A DNA stretch of 64,000 nucleotides from assembly GCA_029204225.1 (NCBI GenBank), contig CM055095.1, positions 56,251,591 through 56,315,590 on the forward strand, read 5' to 3'. Shown here piece by piece: positions 45,252 through 56,979 of the stretch. The DNA is from Diphasiastrum complanatum. Lineage: Eukaryota > Streptophyta > Lycopodiopsida > Lycopodiales > Lycopodiaceae. The position numbers were made by a program, and so were the translations under genes. Numbering within the stretch: position 1 is the stretch's first letter; each line of letters begins with the position of its first letter. The notes under the pieces were generated by a model that was not told the origin of the DNA, made no database searches, and saw only the letters and a program-made list of their open reading frames with translations.

Positions 45252-45551
45252 CTAGAACTCTATACACACGTATGAACATCCACTTGCCATGTTGGAGCAT
45301 TTACTCGTGCACATGCAAGGAAATGCTATTTTCTAGGTGACTAGTCAACTTGACTAAAAAACTAGTCACATCATGTTCACACTAACTAGATTGATATAAA
45401 ATCAATTTAGATATATACAAGTATGAAAAGTACATCCTTTCACACGTGGGAATAGGCTCCACATGTGTGAAATCAGATCATCAACATTGTTATAATGTTT
45501 GATCATTATTTACAATAACCAATGTCAAGTGAGAAGTGACAATTTTCAACA
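45252..45551 (-). repeat. D1 3' LTR, truncated
   Basis: Matches the first 300 bases of the 5' LTR (49373-49074), starting TGTTGAAAATTGTCACTTC. It breaks off at TCTAGAAC, where the SDR fragment begins. The polypurine tract GAAGTGAGGAGGAG precedes it. Confidence 0.85.
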
Positions 45552-45741
45552 CTCCTCCTCACTTCTAACTTGGCAAATCTAATGTACATCTATCTACAAT
45601 TCCAAGAGCATAGCTTAACTTAAAAATTGGATCTTTGGACAATGGCTTGGTTAAGATATCAGCTATGCATTCGGATGATGGTACATGATGTAGTTGCACC
45701 TCCTTGGATTGTACCTTCTGCCTCACAAAGTGATGAGCTAT

Positions 45742-47265
45742 CTAAATATGCTTTGTTCTAGAATGGAAGATAGGATTTGAAGCAAGTTGTTGAGAAGCTT
45801 TATTGTCACAAAATATGTAAGAGATCTCCTTGGCCTCTAGCACATCTAGCTCCATCAAGAGTCTTCTTAGCCATAGGAGCTCTTTGGTTGTTGAAGTCAA
45901 TGCCTTGTACTCGGCTTCACAAGAAGATAGTGAGATAGTATCTTGCTTTTTGGAAAGCCAAGATATTACTCCTCCACAAAGAAATGTTGCAAATGCACTA
46001 ATGGACTTTCTATCCATCTTGTCACTTGCAAAATCTGAATCCGAGTAGGCTCTCAAGTGCAAGTTAGATCCTTCATAAAGTATGCCAAAAAATCTAGTAC
46101 TAGAATTGTATCTAAGTACTCTCTTGGCACTTTTCCAATGATGAACTAATGGAGCTTGCATACTTTGACTCAACTTGCTTACACAAATACTTAAGTTAGG
46201 TCTAGTGATGGTTAAATAGATTAGAGAGCCTATAAGCTTCCTAAAGAGGGTGATGTCCTCAAAGAATGCTTCATCACCTTCATTAGTTGCTTTCACAACA
46301 TGCTCCATAGGGGTGTCAATCCCCTTACAATCTTTTATACCAAATCTTTCAAGAATGGAAGTAGCATACTTAGATTGACTTATGAAAGTACAATTGCTAC
46401 TTCTAGACACTTCTATCCCAAGTATAAACTTTAGGAAGCCTAGATCTACCATCTTGAACTCACTAGATAAATCAACTTTTCCTTTGCTTATTCCTTCATC
46501 ATCATTTCCTGTCATAATGATGTCATCAACATAAAGCACCAAAATGATGATCATTCCTTCATTACATTTGGAATATAAAGAAGGTTCATAAGCACTTAGT
46601 ACAAAGCCAAGGGAATAGAGAGAATCATGCAACCTAGAGTACCAAGCACCTAGAAAATCATCCTTCAATCCCTTAGCAACAAGCCTAGCTTTGTACTTAC
46701 TAATAGATCCATCTTGATTGTACTTTATTCTCCACTTACATGCAAGTGGTTTCTTCCCTCTTGGAAGATTTACAAGATTCCAAGTATGATTTTCTTCTAA
46801 TAAATCATACTCTACTTGCATTGCATCTCTCCAAACTTTAGATCTATATGCTTCTTCAAAAGATGATGGTTCTTCAAGCAATGTAGCTAAGAAAGAGTAA
46901 GAGGTAGAAGATGTAGAGTCTTTTTTTTGCTTTCCCTTGTCCACATAGGTGAGCCTTGAGGGCTCGGCCTTGCTTCTTGATGATCTTCTCGGCCCCCTTT
47001 GACTCGAATCTTTGTCTCCATCCTCGGGTTTGTCAAGATCCTCCTTGGGTTTGTCAAGATCTTCAATGCACAATGGGTTGGATCCATTAGACAAGCTCTT
47101 AGCAAATTGTGACTCATCAAAAAGTACATCCTTGCTTACCTTTAATTTCTTGGATATAGAATCATATATCCTATAGCCCTTGCTATTCTCTCCATAGCCA
47201 ACAAAAATCCCTTTGAAGGAGGTAGCATCTTCCTTCCTTCTTGTGGACATAAAAAATACATCCAA
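45742..47265 (-). pseudogene. Copia pol (end of integrase, RT, RNase H), RT core deleted in frame
   Basis: One 507-residue frame without stops. It starts in the integrase end (FKGIFVGYGENSKGYRIYD), passes the linker (GPRRSSRSKAEPSRLTYVDK), the RT start (WRDAMQVEYDLLEENHTWNL, YKARLVAKG) and jumps at residue about 200 straight to WYSRLHDSLYSLGF. The usual 100 or so residues with the QMDVK..FL motif A and YGLKQ are gone, yet the frame is kept. YVDD is present at 245-248. RNase H is complete (SDSDFA, SCEAEY, FCDNKAS). The protein cannot be an active polymerase but could be expressed. Confidence 0.9.
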
Positions 47266-47383
47266 AGATTTTAAAATCTTTTACATTGAGTTTCTTACCA
47301 AACAAGGCTTGATAAGGTGAGATCCCATCTATAGCACTACTAGGAAGTCTATTACACAAGTAATTAGCACATGTTATAGCTTC

Positions 47384-47581
47384 TCACCAAAATGAGATGG
47401 GAAGTGATGCATCAAGTCTTAAAGACTTTGCACACTCACATAGACTCCTATTTTTCCTCTCGGTCACCCCATTTTGTTGGGGGGTGTAGGAACAAGTGTA
47501 TTGCAATTTAATGCCATTGATCTCACAAAAATCTTTCATTTTATTGGAGGTGTACTCTCCTCCATTATCACTTCCTTTCAT
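47384..47581 (-). pseudogene. Copia integrase core fragment of D1
   Basis: Reads SDNGGEYTSNKMKDFCEING, then YTPQQNGVTERKNRSLCE and LPISFW with a stop after it. The second catalytic Asp (SDNGGEY) and the Glu (VTERKNR) are present. The first Asp and the HHCC zinc finger were lost with the deletion that joins this to gag. Confidence 0.85.
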
Positions 47582-47916
47582 GCTTTAGAAAACGTTTGCA
47601 TGAGGATTCTTGAAGTATTATTGGATTCATAGATGCTCTTTAATGAATCCCAAGCCTCTTTGGATGAGGCACAAGAAGACACCTCTTTCAAGAGGTCATT
47701 GCATACATTCATCTTTCTGCAATGTAGAGCTAATCTTGCTCTCTTCTTGTATTTGGTTTGTTCTTGGGGAGCTTGAGGCTCTTCCTCAACTCCTAGAACT
47801 ATATCAAAGAGATCATGGATCACTAAGAGTGATTCCATTCTCACTTTCCAAATGGAATAGTTTGTGGAAGTGAGTCTCTCACTTGATTCCAACAAATATC
47901 CACCCATGGATGACAT
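47578..47916 (-). pseudogene. Copia gag N-terminal part of D1
   Basis: Starts MSSMGGYLLESSERL and runs through KYKKRARLALHCRKMNVCND and SKEAWDSLKSIYESNNTSRI before breaking into the integrase. It lacks the C-terminal half and the zinc knuckle seen in D2 and D3. Confidence 0.85.
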
Positions 47917-48500
47917 TGTAGAATGAATGCTCTTCTAAAAATCACAAAGATTTCTGAATTTTAAAAGATCTGTGAAAGGCCTAAAGCATACAAGATTTCC
48001 TATAGCCTTGTCTCTATCAAACTAGCACACAAGCGTGAATGATACACAAAGATCTTGCCAAAAATTCCTAGCTTTCACTCTCACAAAAAAAAAATTGTTT
48101 TACACTTTTCTTAGAGATTTCACTTCAACTAAGGATCCGAACAAATCAGCCTCTAAGATCTGATCTTAGACTCTAAAAAGAAATGCTTCAATGATCCAAA
48201 ACTCTATTTGGTCATAGGCATTAGCTAGATTGAATCTAGATCAATACTATGCTTCAAAAAGCACAAAAAATGAACTAGTATTGTGATTTTAGGACCAACA
48301 AACACAAAGTAACTTGAAATGAAAGTTGATGTACGGTTTCACACGTGTGAAAAGTACATACACAGCCTCCAAGTCGTTTTGATCCAAATGAATACAAGCT
48401 ATCACTCTAGATGAACTCGCCCTCACTAGTATTGGTCAAAAAACAAATTTTGCCAATGATCTTTACAAGATTTATGATTCAAATGATCACTCTCTTACTT

Positions 48501-48513
48501 AGCTCTGATACCA
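48501..48513 (-). other. D1 primer binding site
   Basis: The minus strand reads TGGTATCAGAGCT next to the LTR end TTTATCA. Confidence 0.9.
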
Positions 48514-49373
48514 TGATAAATTTTCAGTTTTTAGGACAATAATGATTGTACTTAACAATCATAGAGACTTATTGGTTGCTTAATCAATGGATCTATCAAG
48601 TTCTACACATTAGATCTTGATCTAGATTCACTACACATGGATTTAAGCAAGAGCAATGGATCAACACATCATAAATTAGTGAGAGCGGTCTCACACGTGT
48701 GGACTACTGTCCACAGTACGGCCTTCACCTAAAACAACAAGTACAATAGTCCTAGAAAGCAATCATTCATAGAAATCACAAGACAAATGACTAGAAATCT
48801 CACAAAAGTGTAGAATGCAAAAGTCTCATCAAACTTCTTAGCAATATGATGATCCTTTTATGGATCAAGTACATCCATGAGCCTGGTACAGTCCAGCAGG
48901 TTTTCACACGTGTGAAGAGTGCCACATCACTCAGATATATCCATTCGATCCATCCTTGATCCTTATCCAAAGTTGACCTTCTAGAATATGGCTAAAATCC
49001 AAAGAGCTAGTCTCCTAGAATATAGGAATATTCCCTACAAAATAGGATCTAAGGAAAATGGTCAACTCTTATCTTCTAGAACTCTATACACATGTGTGAA
49101 CATCCACTTGCCATGTGGGAGCATTTACTCATGCACATGCGGAAAAGCTAATTTCTAGGTGACTAGTCAACTTGACTAAAAAACTAGTCATATCATGTTC
49201 ACACTAACTAGATTGATACAAAATCAATTTAGATATATACAAGTATGAAAAGTACATTTTTTCACACGTGGAAACAGGCTCTACACATGTGAAATCAGAT
49301 CATCAACATTGTCCTAATGTTTGATCATTATTTACAATAACCAATGTCAAGTGAGCAGTGACAATTTTCAACA
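48514..49373 (-). repeat. D1 5' LTR
   Basis: 860 bases from TGTTGAAAATTGTCACTGC to TTTATCA. It contains CACACGTGTG at 48692 and 48905 and several CACATGTG variants; another CACACGTGTG lies in the leader at 48340. Confidence 0.88.
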
Positions 49374-49635
49374 CCTAAGAATGACAAGAAGTTCCTAAAC
49401 TACATGGATTAGTTAGCTACAGTTTATGACTATTGACATCAAATCAATCTCGAGTGTACAAATACAGGCAAAAAAAGAGTATTCGGGCAGTAATTGTGGT
49501 CCAATGACAATTGTTTGTTCTGCCCAGCAGGATTTTTTGAAAATCACCAAAATTGTCACTTAAGCATTGAAAGCATGCAAAGTCAAAATAAGCATCTTGA
49601 AAAAGGGCCCTTTTTGAGTTCTAATATCTCCTAAT
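49374..49635. other. Sequence between D1 and the SDR relic
   Basis: No gene. If the SDR pseudogene kept its structure this would be part of its intron 2, but I see no match to intron 2 of the intact gene. Confidence 0.4.
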
Positions 49636-49862
49636 GCTTACTAGGATGTCAAGACCACCAAATCGTTCCTTGATCCAAGTAGCAAGCTCTCCAATTGACT
49701 TTGCTTGCCAGCTGACGCGAACTATTTATTGCCCCCGATGACAACGACAATTGTATCTTTGGACCAGCATCTGCTTGCAGTAAAAAAAAGTCAAAGGTGT
49801 GAAAGTATGTTGATTGAAAAGCTCAAATAATTTAGTAAGCAGGAGAGGAGGTATCATCAAAG
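49636..49862 (-). pseudogene. SDR pseudogene, intron 1 end and exon 2
   Basis: The minus strand matches the intact gene from late intron 1 (TACCTCCTCTCCTGC.T.CTAAATTATTTGAGCTTT) through the acceptor TTACTGCAAGCAG into exon 2: GGTCCA.AGA.ACAATTG, GGGGGCAA.AAA, then a deletion of about 125 bases, then CTTGCTACTTGG.TCAA, GATTTGGTGGTCTTGACATC and the donor CTAGTAAG. A stop follows the glycine loop. Together with 45091-45251 it is one decayed duplicate of the 32458 gene. Confidence 0.9.
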
Positions 49863-49932
49863 ACATCTGAGACTAGCCCAAAGAATCAACTTCCTTCGAC
49901 AACTAGTCTCACAATTAATAGGCACTGAAATT

Positions 49933-50783
49933 TGTTGAATTTTTTATTTTTGGACAATGATTGATTAATACAATCAATCTTTAAGAAGGGCTGATTGCCA
50001 AATGAAGTGATCTAACAAGTTCTATTGATTAGATCAAGATCTAGATGTAGATCCTTAACTATTTAGCAAGATCAACATGTGTAAACTTCAATAAACATCA
50101 AGAGTGGCCTCACACGTGTGGAAAAAAGTCTCAATATGGACTTTAAGTAGAGAGAAAAGTACAATACTCAATGATAGCTTACAAAGCATAAAATCACAAT
50201 TCTATTGGTGAAATCACAAGCAATATGCATAAAATCACAATGTCTCATCAACTTCTCATTGATCAAGCTGATCTACTTATAGATCAAGTACAAGCATGAC
50301 CTGTATGCTAATTTAGCAGGTCTGGCACGTGTGAAAAGTGCCACATCATTTAGATCCACCAATGGGGGCAAGTTATTCCCATATTACAAAGTTGACTTCT
50401 GCTACTAGCTAGAATCCAACTACTAGTCTCCTTGAGATGGGAATCTTTCCTACAAAATAGGATCTAGGAGAATATGTACATGTGATAAGGTACATCCAGC
50501 TTCACACATGTGAACAACATCTTAACATGTGGGAGCATTTACTCATTCACATGGAAGTGCTAGCTACATACAAGGAAATAGTGCCAGGTAATTTCATAGA
50601 TTCTAGTCAAAAAACTAGTTCACACTTGTGTAGATTTATCTAACTTAAATCAGCTATATACAAGCAATATTTTGGCTTCCATTCACATGTGGGAATAGGC
50701 TCCACATGTGTGGGATCAAGATGTGAACATTTAAGCATAAGATTAACATATTTGATCTGCAAGTTAGAAGTGACATTTCAACA
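49933..50783 (-). repeat. D2 3' LTR
   Basis: 851 bases starting TGTTGAAATGTCACTTC, preceded by the polypurine tract GAATTGAGGAGGAG. It carries CACACGTGTG at 50111 and CACATGTG variants at about 50505 and 50703. Confidence 0.85.
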
Positions 50784-50796
50784 CTCCTCCTCAATT

Positions 50797-51234
50797 CTAA
50801 CTTGGTAGATCCAATGTACATCTATCTACAATACCAAGTGCAAATCTCAACTTAAAAAATGGATCCTTTAACAAAGTTTTGGTTAAGATATCAACAATAC
50901 ACTTAGATGATGGTACATGAAGAAGCTGTACTTCCTTTTCTTGCAATCTCTCCCTTACAAAATGATGTGCTATCTCAAAATGCTTTGTTCTAGCATGGAA
51001 GATAGGATTTGTAGCAATTTGTTGTTGATTATCACAATAGATGCAAGGGATCTCCTCAGCCTTGATCACTTGAAGCTCCTCCAAAAGTCTTCTTAGCCAT
51101 AGGAGTTCTTTTGTTGTTGATGTCAATTCTTTGTACTCGGCTTCACAAGAAAAAAGTGAGATAGTATCTTGCTTTTTGGAAAGCCAAGATATCACTCCTC
51201 CACAATAACTCAAATTTGGTCTAGTGATTATCAA
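50797..51234 (-). pseudogene. D2 Copia RNase H
   Basis: 145 residues with a short RT end fused to GGVISWLSKKQDTISLFSCE, AEYKELTSTTKELLWLRRLL, YCDNQQQIATNPIFHARTKH and the C-terminal ILTKTLLKD. Between ITRPNLSYC and GGVISW a block of about 90 residues present in D1 is deleted, removing the first RNase H Asp. Confidence 0.85.
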
Positions 51235-51325
51235 ATAGATTAAGGAGCCTATAAGGATGCTTCATCAACTTCATTAGAAACTCTAACAACATGCTCCATA
51301 GGGGTGTCAATCCCTTTACAATATT

Positions 51326-52082
51326 TTATCCCAAATCTTTCAAGAATGGAAGTAAATCACTACCTCTATGAGCTTCTATTCTAAGTATAAACTTAAGAAG
51401 TCCTAGATATACCATCTTGAATTCACTAGACAATGCAACTTTTACTTTTCTTATGCCTTCAACATCATTTCCTATCAATATGATGTCATCAACATAAAGA
51501 ACCAAGATGACGATATTTCCATCATTGCATTTGATATACAAAGAAGATTCATAAGAACTTATCACAAAATCCAAAGAGTAGAGGAAGGTATGCAACCTAG
51601 AGTACCAAGCTCTAGGTGCTTGCTTAAGACCTTATAAGCTTTTCTTCAAGTGGAAAACTTTGTCTTCATCTCCATCTTTGATGAAGCCCTTTGGTTGCAA
51701 CATGTAGACCTCCTCCTCCAATGAGCCATTATTCATTTGTCACATCCATTTGGAAAAGATCCCATTTGAACAAAGTATTAATACAAATGATCAACCTTAT
51801 AGTTACAAGCTTTGCTATAGGTGCAAAAGTTTCATCATAATCTATGCCTTTAGTTTTAAGAAAACCTTTTGCAACAAGTCTAGCTTTGTACTTGTTAATA
51901 GATCCATCTTGATTGTACTTTAATATATAGATCCACTTACAAGAAAGTGGCTTCTTCCCATGTGGAAGGTATACAAGATCCCAAGTTTGATTATCTAACA
52001 AAGCATCAAACTCTACTTGCATTGCATCTCTCCAAACTTGTGACTTATTGGCATCTTCAAAACTAGATGGCTCTTCAAGCAT
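51326..52082 (-). pseudogene. D2 Copia reverse transcriptase, two frames
   Basis: 52082-51729 carries WRDAMQVEFDALLDNQTWDL, KYKARLVAKGFLKTKGIDYD, ETFAPIAKLVTIR and WDLFQMDVTNE (motif A). 51595-51326 carries LVLYVDDIILIGNDVEG and SSEFKMVYLGLLKFILRIEA. The intervening part is frame-shifted. This copy retains the RT core that D1 has lost. Confidence 0.87.
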
Positions 52083-52115
52083 TGTGGTTAAGAAGGAGTG
52101 AAAAGTAGTAGGATT

Positions 52116-53020
52116 TTAGTCTTCCCTTTGCTTTCCCTTGTCAAAGTATGTAAGCCTTGATGGCTCAGCCTTGTGCCTTGTAGATCTCCTTAGACTTCTT
52201 GGATCTTGAGGTAGATTCCTCCAAAACTTCATCACCTTGAAGCTCTTCCTCGAGCCTGTCAAGATCTTGGACAAATTGTGAATTAGATGCACTTTCATAC
52301 ATCTTAGAACTTTGAGATTCATCAAACAAGACATTTTTACTTACTTTTACTTTCTTTGAAATAGGATCACAAATCCTTTATCGTTTGCTATGTTCACTAT
52401 AGCCAACAAAAATTCCTTTGAAAGAAGTTGCATCCTCTTTCTTACTTGTTTCCAAAGGAATATGGACATAACAAATACATCCAAACACTTTTAAATCTTT
52501 TACACTTGGCTTATTTCCATAAAAAGCTTGATATAGTGAGATCCCACCAATGGCATTGCTCGGAAGTCTATTACACAAAAGGTTAGCACATGTAATAGCT
52601 TATCTCCAAAAAGAAATGGGTAGAGATGCATCTAATCTCAAAGATTTTGCACATTCACATAGAGATCTATTTTTCCTCTCGGCCATCCCATTTTGTTGGG
52701 GGGTGTAGAAACATGTGAACTCTCTTCTTATGTCGGCGACTCTCACAAAAATCTCTCATTCTCAGTGGAGATATATTCTCTTCCATTATCACATCTTAGT
52801 ACTTTGATGTTAGAACTAAGTGCTTCTCAACAAGAGATTTAAACTTTAAAAAGCTTCATATACAAGACTCTTCTTTAGCAATAGATCTATCCAAGTAGAT
52901 CTAGTGCAATCATCTATGAAGGTCACATACATTAAAGCACCTCCATTACTTTCATGTGAAAAGGAATGTACATCAGAATGTATAAGATCTAAAGGAGAGG
53001 TAGATCTTGTTAAGGATCTC
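52116..53020 (-). pseudogene. D2 Copia integrase and linker, broken
   Basis: The frames are interrupted, but THPPNKMG-type remnants of the PQQNG region near 52700, MCNRLPSNAIGGISLYQAFY (52578) and FKGIFVGYSEHSKR (52378) are readable. The linker 52334-52116 ends SLRRSTRHKAEPSRLTYFDK. It follows the protease/pre-integrase ORF in normal Copia order. Confidence 0.8.
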
Positions 53021-53022
53021 TT

Positions 53023-53610
53023 CTAGGATGTCTTATGAGACTTTGAAAGGCCACAAGCCTCACATATCTTGCCACATCTTGAGAATGATTTGGGGAGGCC
53101 GAGAGCAAACTCCTTGGAGACCATGGATTCCATTGCTTGAAGATTAGGATGGCCTAATCTTTTATGCCATAACTCCACTTCTGTCATCTCCTCCCTAACC
53201 ATGTTCACACTTTCAATGGCCACATTAGCATCCAATTTAAAAAGTCTTCCTTGCTTAATACCACTCGCTATGCACTTACTATTTTTCAAGATGGAACAAA
53301 CTCCGTTCTTGAAATGTGCATCTAGTCCATTATCCATCAATTGTCCAACACTACGCAAATCTTTAGTAATGGATGGAACATACAAGACATTATCTAGATC
53401 TATCCTCTTAGATGATCCTAAGCACAATGGAATAGGTCCAATACCATCTATTTTACATTCTTGATCACTAGCATTGTATATAGATTTCTTAGAATCATTA
53501 CAAGAAAGTAAAGTAGAGAAAAAGTCCTTGTTGAATGACATGTGGGAACTAGCCCCACTATCAATCCACCATATGTCTCTGCTTGAAATTGGATTTGATG
53601 CTACCATCAA
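53023..53610 (-). pseudogene. D2 Copia protease and GAG-pre-integrase
   Basis: 195 residues. WWIDSGASSHMSFNKDFF contains the aspartic protease active site D-S-G. The pre-integrase zinc finger follows: ELWHKRLGHPNLQAMESM and GKICEACGLSKSHK, giving the H-H-C-C set. The frame is intact from protease to zinc finger, then stops at 53023. Confidence 0.88.
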
Positions 53611-53689
53611 GGATGTGTTGAAACCATCCTCTTCCTCCTCCTCATGTGCAAGATTGCCATGATCTTTATTACCTTGAGCATTCTTTTTT

Positions 53690-54484
53690 TTAAAGCATTC
53701 GAAAGCAAAGTGTCATTTCTTTCCACAAAAGAAACACTTTAACTTTGCTTTGTTCTTGTACTTTCCTTTGGAGGTAGATCCACCATCTTTGCCTTCGGCC
53801 TCCTTGCCTTGGTGTTCTTGGATAGTTGCAACTTTTTCTTGCCTTTGGATGTGAAGTGTGCCTTCTCATCACCACCTTGTAGTGACATAGACCCCATCCT
53901 TGCTTTGAGATGTAGCATTCTACTCTCCTCGACCACAAGTACATTATGTAACTTGTCAATTGTAGGAAGTTGGTCTTGAATGGAAAATGATTGAAAAAGA
54001 TTGGTGAACTCATCACCAATTCCATTCAAAATCACTTGTACCAATTTATTATCTTAAATTTTATCTCCAATTGAAGCCAATTCTTTCTTTAAAGATTTAA
54101 TCCTTAGCACATATTCTTGTGCACTCTCTACACTTCCCTTCATGCTTTGGAGCACTTGATTCCTTAGCATGAGTATTCTAGAAGTGTTGTTGGATTCATA
54201 AATGCCTTTTAATGAATCCCAAGCCTCTTTGGCCATCACACAAGAAGCTACCTCTTTCAACAGGTCATTGCTTACATTCATTTTTAACAATGCAAGGCCA
54301 ATCTAGCCTTCTTCTTGTATTTTACTTGTTCTTGACCTCCTTGAGGTTCTACCTCCTCTTTAAGAACAATATCATAGAGATCATGGATCACCATTAGTGA
54401 TTCCATCCTCACTTTTCATATGGAATAATTTGTGGATGTTAGTCTCTCACAAGATTCTAATAAGAATCCACCCATGGATGACAT
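53690..54484 (-). pseudogene. D2 Copia gag
   Basis: The start at 54484 reads MSSMGGFLLESCERL. 54290-54054 covers LKMNVSNDLLKEVASC to ELASIGDKI. Overlapping frames 54044-53690 cover VILNGIGDEFTNLFQSFSIQ, then RMLHLKARMGSMSLQGGDEK and a zinc knuckle region near 53730 (CFF/CGKK-type, in a shifted frame). About three frameshifts. Confidence 0.82.
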
Positions 54485-54989
54485 AATAAATGAGTTGCTT
54501 ATGAAATGCACAAAGATTTCTTGAAGATGAATGATCTAAAATAGACTTCTAGTTTATTGATAAGCTTCTAGTCTCGGCCCAATGAAACTAGACCAAGCTT
54601 GGATGATGGTATAATAGATTCACTCAAAATTCCTAGCAATTCACTCTCTCAAAAATTGATTTTGGCACTCTCTTGCTTGAATTAACTTCACCCTCTAAAG
54701 ATCTAAACAAATCAACCTTAATGATCTGACCTAATGCTTCAAAACAAATGCATCAATGATTCAAACCTCTATTACATCATTAGCATGTAATAGATTGAAC
54801 TAGATCTAGACAATGCACTAAAAAACATGAAATTTGGATAAGTATGCAAGATTTTGGACAGATTCAAAGATGGAACTCCTTCACACAGGTACTGTATGGC
54901 CTCACACGTGTGGAAAGTACACCTGCAGCCCACAACTCGATTTGATCCAAAACTAATGATGCTATCTCTCCTTGTTGGAGACCCGTTAA

Positions 54990-55440
54990 GACAGTCTAGC
55001 AACCCAGAGCCTGGGTATTCCAACTGGCCTATGGCGGAAGAGGTGTGGTGACGGAGATGGTGGTGATAGGCGGAATAATGGTGGTAGGAATGGCGGTGGA
55101 GATGGTGGAGATAGTGAGGGTGACAACAGGAGTGGTGAGAGTGGCGATGGTGGAAATGATAGTAGGGCGAACGGGGATGAAATCAATGGAAGAGTGACAG
55201 AGAGAGGGGATGAGGTGGCAATGGCAAGAGTGGTGATGGTGGGAACAATGGAAACGGCAACAACGGTGGAAACTAGGGAAGATACAATCGGACGGATGGG
55301 GCTATGCATAGGGGACATGATCTGAATCATGGAGGAGGAATGGATGGGGCTTGTGTGCATGGGGCTAGTGTGTGTGGGCGTGGCCAACAATTGTGCAAGT
55401 GGATCTTGGGAGGAGAGGCTGGAGGGTGTGGGCATTTTGA
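54990..55440 (+). other. Purine-rich low-complexity block
   Basis: The plus strand is dominated by GGTGG, GATGGTGG and GGAGA words. It stays open for about 100 codons in one plus frame (Gly/Asp/Asn-rich, for example CGDGDGGDRRNNGGRNGGGD) and for 149 codons in one minus frame (Ser/Pro/Leu-rich). Both follow from the composition, so neither is called a gene. Confidence 0.5.
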
Positions 55441-56276
55441 CACCTAGATGCTCTAAGTGTGTGTAGGAGATGGCTGAATCACTAACAAACGAGGTATAAG
55501 CCTATTGATTGAGGAAAATACTGATACCCATTGCCTAATCCATAAGTGATGAGACCACCACTGGTGATCTATGAGGGACGTTTGAAAGCAGCTTGTAACT
55601 TCTTTACGAGAAAGGAGGCTCAATCATAAACAATGTCCGGTCCACCCATCATTGTCGTCATGACGATGACTTGTTTGGAGATGCGGAGGGGACGATGGGA
55701 GCTAACAATGTTTATCGCGTCACGGAGATTTGGATTCCTGAGTCATGATATCAAGTATCCAATTATAAACATAGTAAAACAACCAATTTCTAAACCAATG
55801 TATATGTCAAGAGGTCGTCTTGGTTTGGATGAAGAAATGTGAATATGTCGAATTTGGCGAGTGCATGGGTGGCTGGTAGGTGGTCAGAGCGCGGAAGGGT
55901 CAAAGCTATTGAAATTAGCTCTAGATCAAGGGGATCACATGGTCCTGCCCTTTGTAGGTTACGATAAAATTGTCGGTGGCTAAATTGGAAAAGACTTGCT
56001 CAACTAGAGCAAGGTCCTAGAAAATCGGCACTTGCATATTATGGAGGCCCACGACAGTCAGGACTGTGAGGCAGCCGACGGTGCGAAGTGTGGAAATCTC
56101 TTGTTCCGTTAGAAAGCTTCATCCTCAGTCGAAGAGTAGTGGAACACGCAAGAAGCTCTTCTACAGATAATTGTATCCGCATCTACAACGAGGCAAAGAA
56201 GTAGCAATAACAAAAGCCGAATTCTACTAATGCGTCGGAATTTAAGGAGCACATATCTGATAAAGACAAGCCATAA
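55441..56276. other. No gene recognised
   Basis: Mixed-composition sequence before the family A protease. If family A once had gag and a 5' LTR here, I cannot recognise them. Confidence 0.45.
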
Positions 56277-56285
56277 AAATTGTTA

Positions 56286-56979
56286 ATGGCTTACAATAGT
56301 AGCAGTACAGACTACGACTACTGGTATCTGGACAGTGGCGGTACCCAATACATGACTCCCCTAAGGGAGTGGTTTACTGAATACGAAGCTTATACCAGAG
56401 AGAAATTCATCTACATTGGAGACTCAAGCACCATCCGCATTGAAGGCAAAGGAACAATCAAGATTCTCTTCAAGAATGATCTTTCCATCTCTGTTCCAAA
56501 TGTTCTTGATGTGCCTCAGTTATCTAAGAACCTGTTATCAATTTCCAAGATAACTGATGAGGGATACACTGTTACTTTCTATTCTAAACAGTGTACAATC
56601 TTCGATGAAGATACTACTCTGAGTACCTATACATGAGTCAGAAATTTATATGTACTCTCAGACTCAGTTGCATTAGCTAGTACTTCAAATGAAAATGTGA
56701 ACGATCAAGCTTTATTGTGGCATGGTGGTCAACTTGGACATGTTAATACAAGATCTCTTTCTTACATGCGTTGTAATAATTTAGTTGATGAATTGTATTT
56801 TCCTCAATTTTTTGTGAATCTTGCATTTATGGCAAACACTCTACAACCAGATTCCCCAAAACACATTCCATGAGGACTAAATATGTATTAGACCTTGTAC
56901 ATAGCGATCTTTGTGATCCAATGCCAACTCCATCTTGAGGAGATGCACTTTACTTTATCACCTTCATAGATGATTGTTC
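56286..56979 (+). pseudogene. Family A protease and GAG-pre-integrase
   Basis: YDYWYLDSGGTQYMTPLREW has the protease D-S-G; FIYIGDSSTIRIEGKGTIKI and VPQLSKNLLSISKITDEGY are typical Copia protease. After a stop at 56636 the pre-integrase reads ALLWHGGQLGHVNTRSLSYM (H-H part), with later stops. The last codons (YFITFIDDC) are the start of the integrase core with its first Asp. Confidence 0.85.

Larger units (their letters stand above)
45252..49373 (-). mobile_element. Copia element D1, internally deleted
   Basis: Minus strand: 5' LTR 49373-48514, primer binding site 48513-48501, leader, gag from 47916, integrase, RT/RNase H ORF ending 45742, polypurine tract 45565-45552, then a 3' LTR of only 300 bases cut at 45252. 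Two large losses: gag is fused directly to mid-integrase at about 47580 (gag C-terminus, protease and first half of integrase missing), and the RT core is deleted. It lies between two pieces of an SDR pseudogene of the same orientation. Confidence 0.88.
49933..54985 (-). mobile_element. Copia element D2, nearly full interior, 5' LTR lost
   Basis: Minus strand: leader from 54985, gag from 54484, protease and pre-integrase 53610-53023, integrase to about 52380, RT 52082-51326, RNase H 51234-50797, polypurine tract 50797-50784, 3' LTR 50783-49933. The upstream end is cut within the leader at about 54985, so no primer binding site or 5' LTR remains. Stops and frameshifts in every domain. Confidence 0.88.

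Noticed and set aside
45830-46048. Plus-strand Ser-rich ORF
   Set aside because: Shadow of the D1 RNase H on the other strand.
54986-55435. 149-residue Ser/Pro-rich ORF on the minus strand
   Set aside because: Low-complexity complement of a GGTGG-rich block; an equally open frame exists on the other strand.
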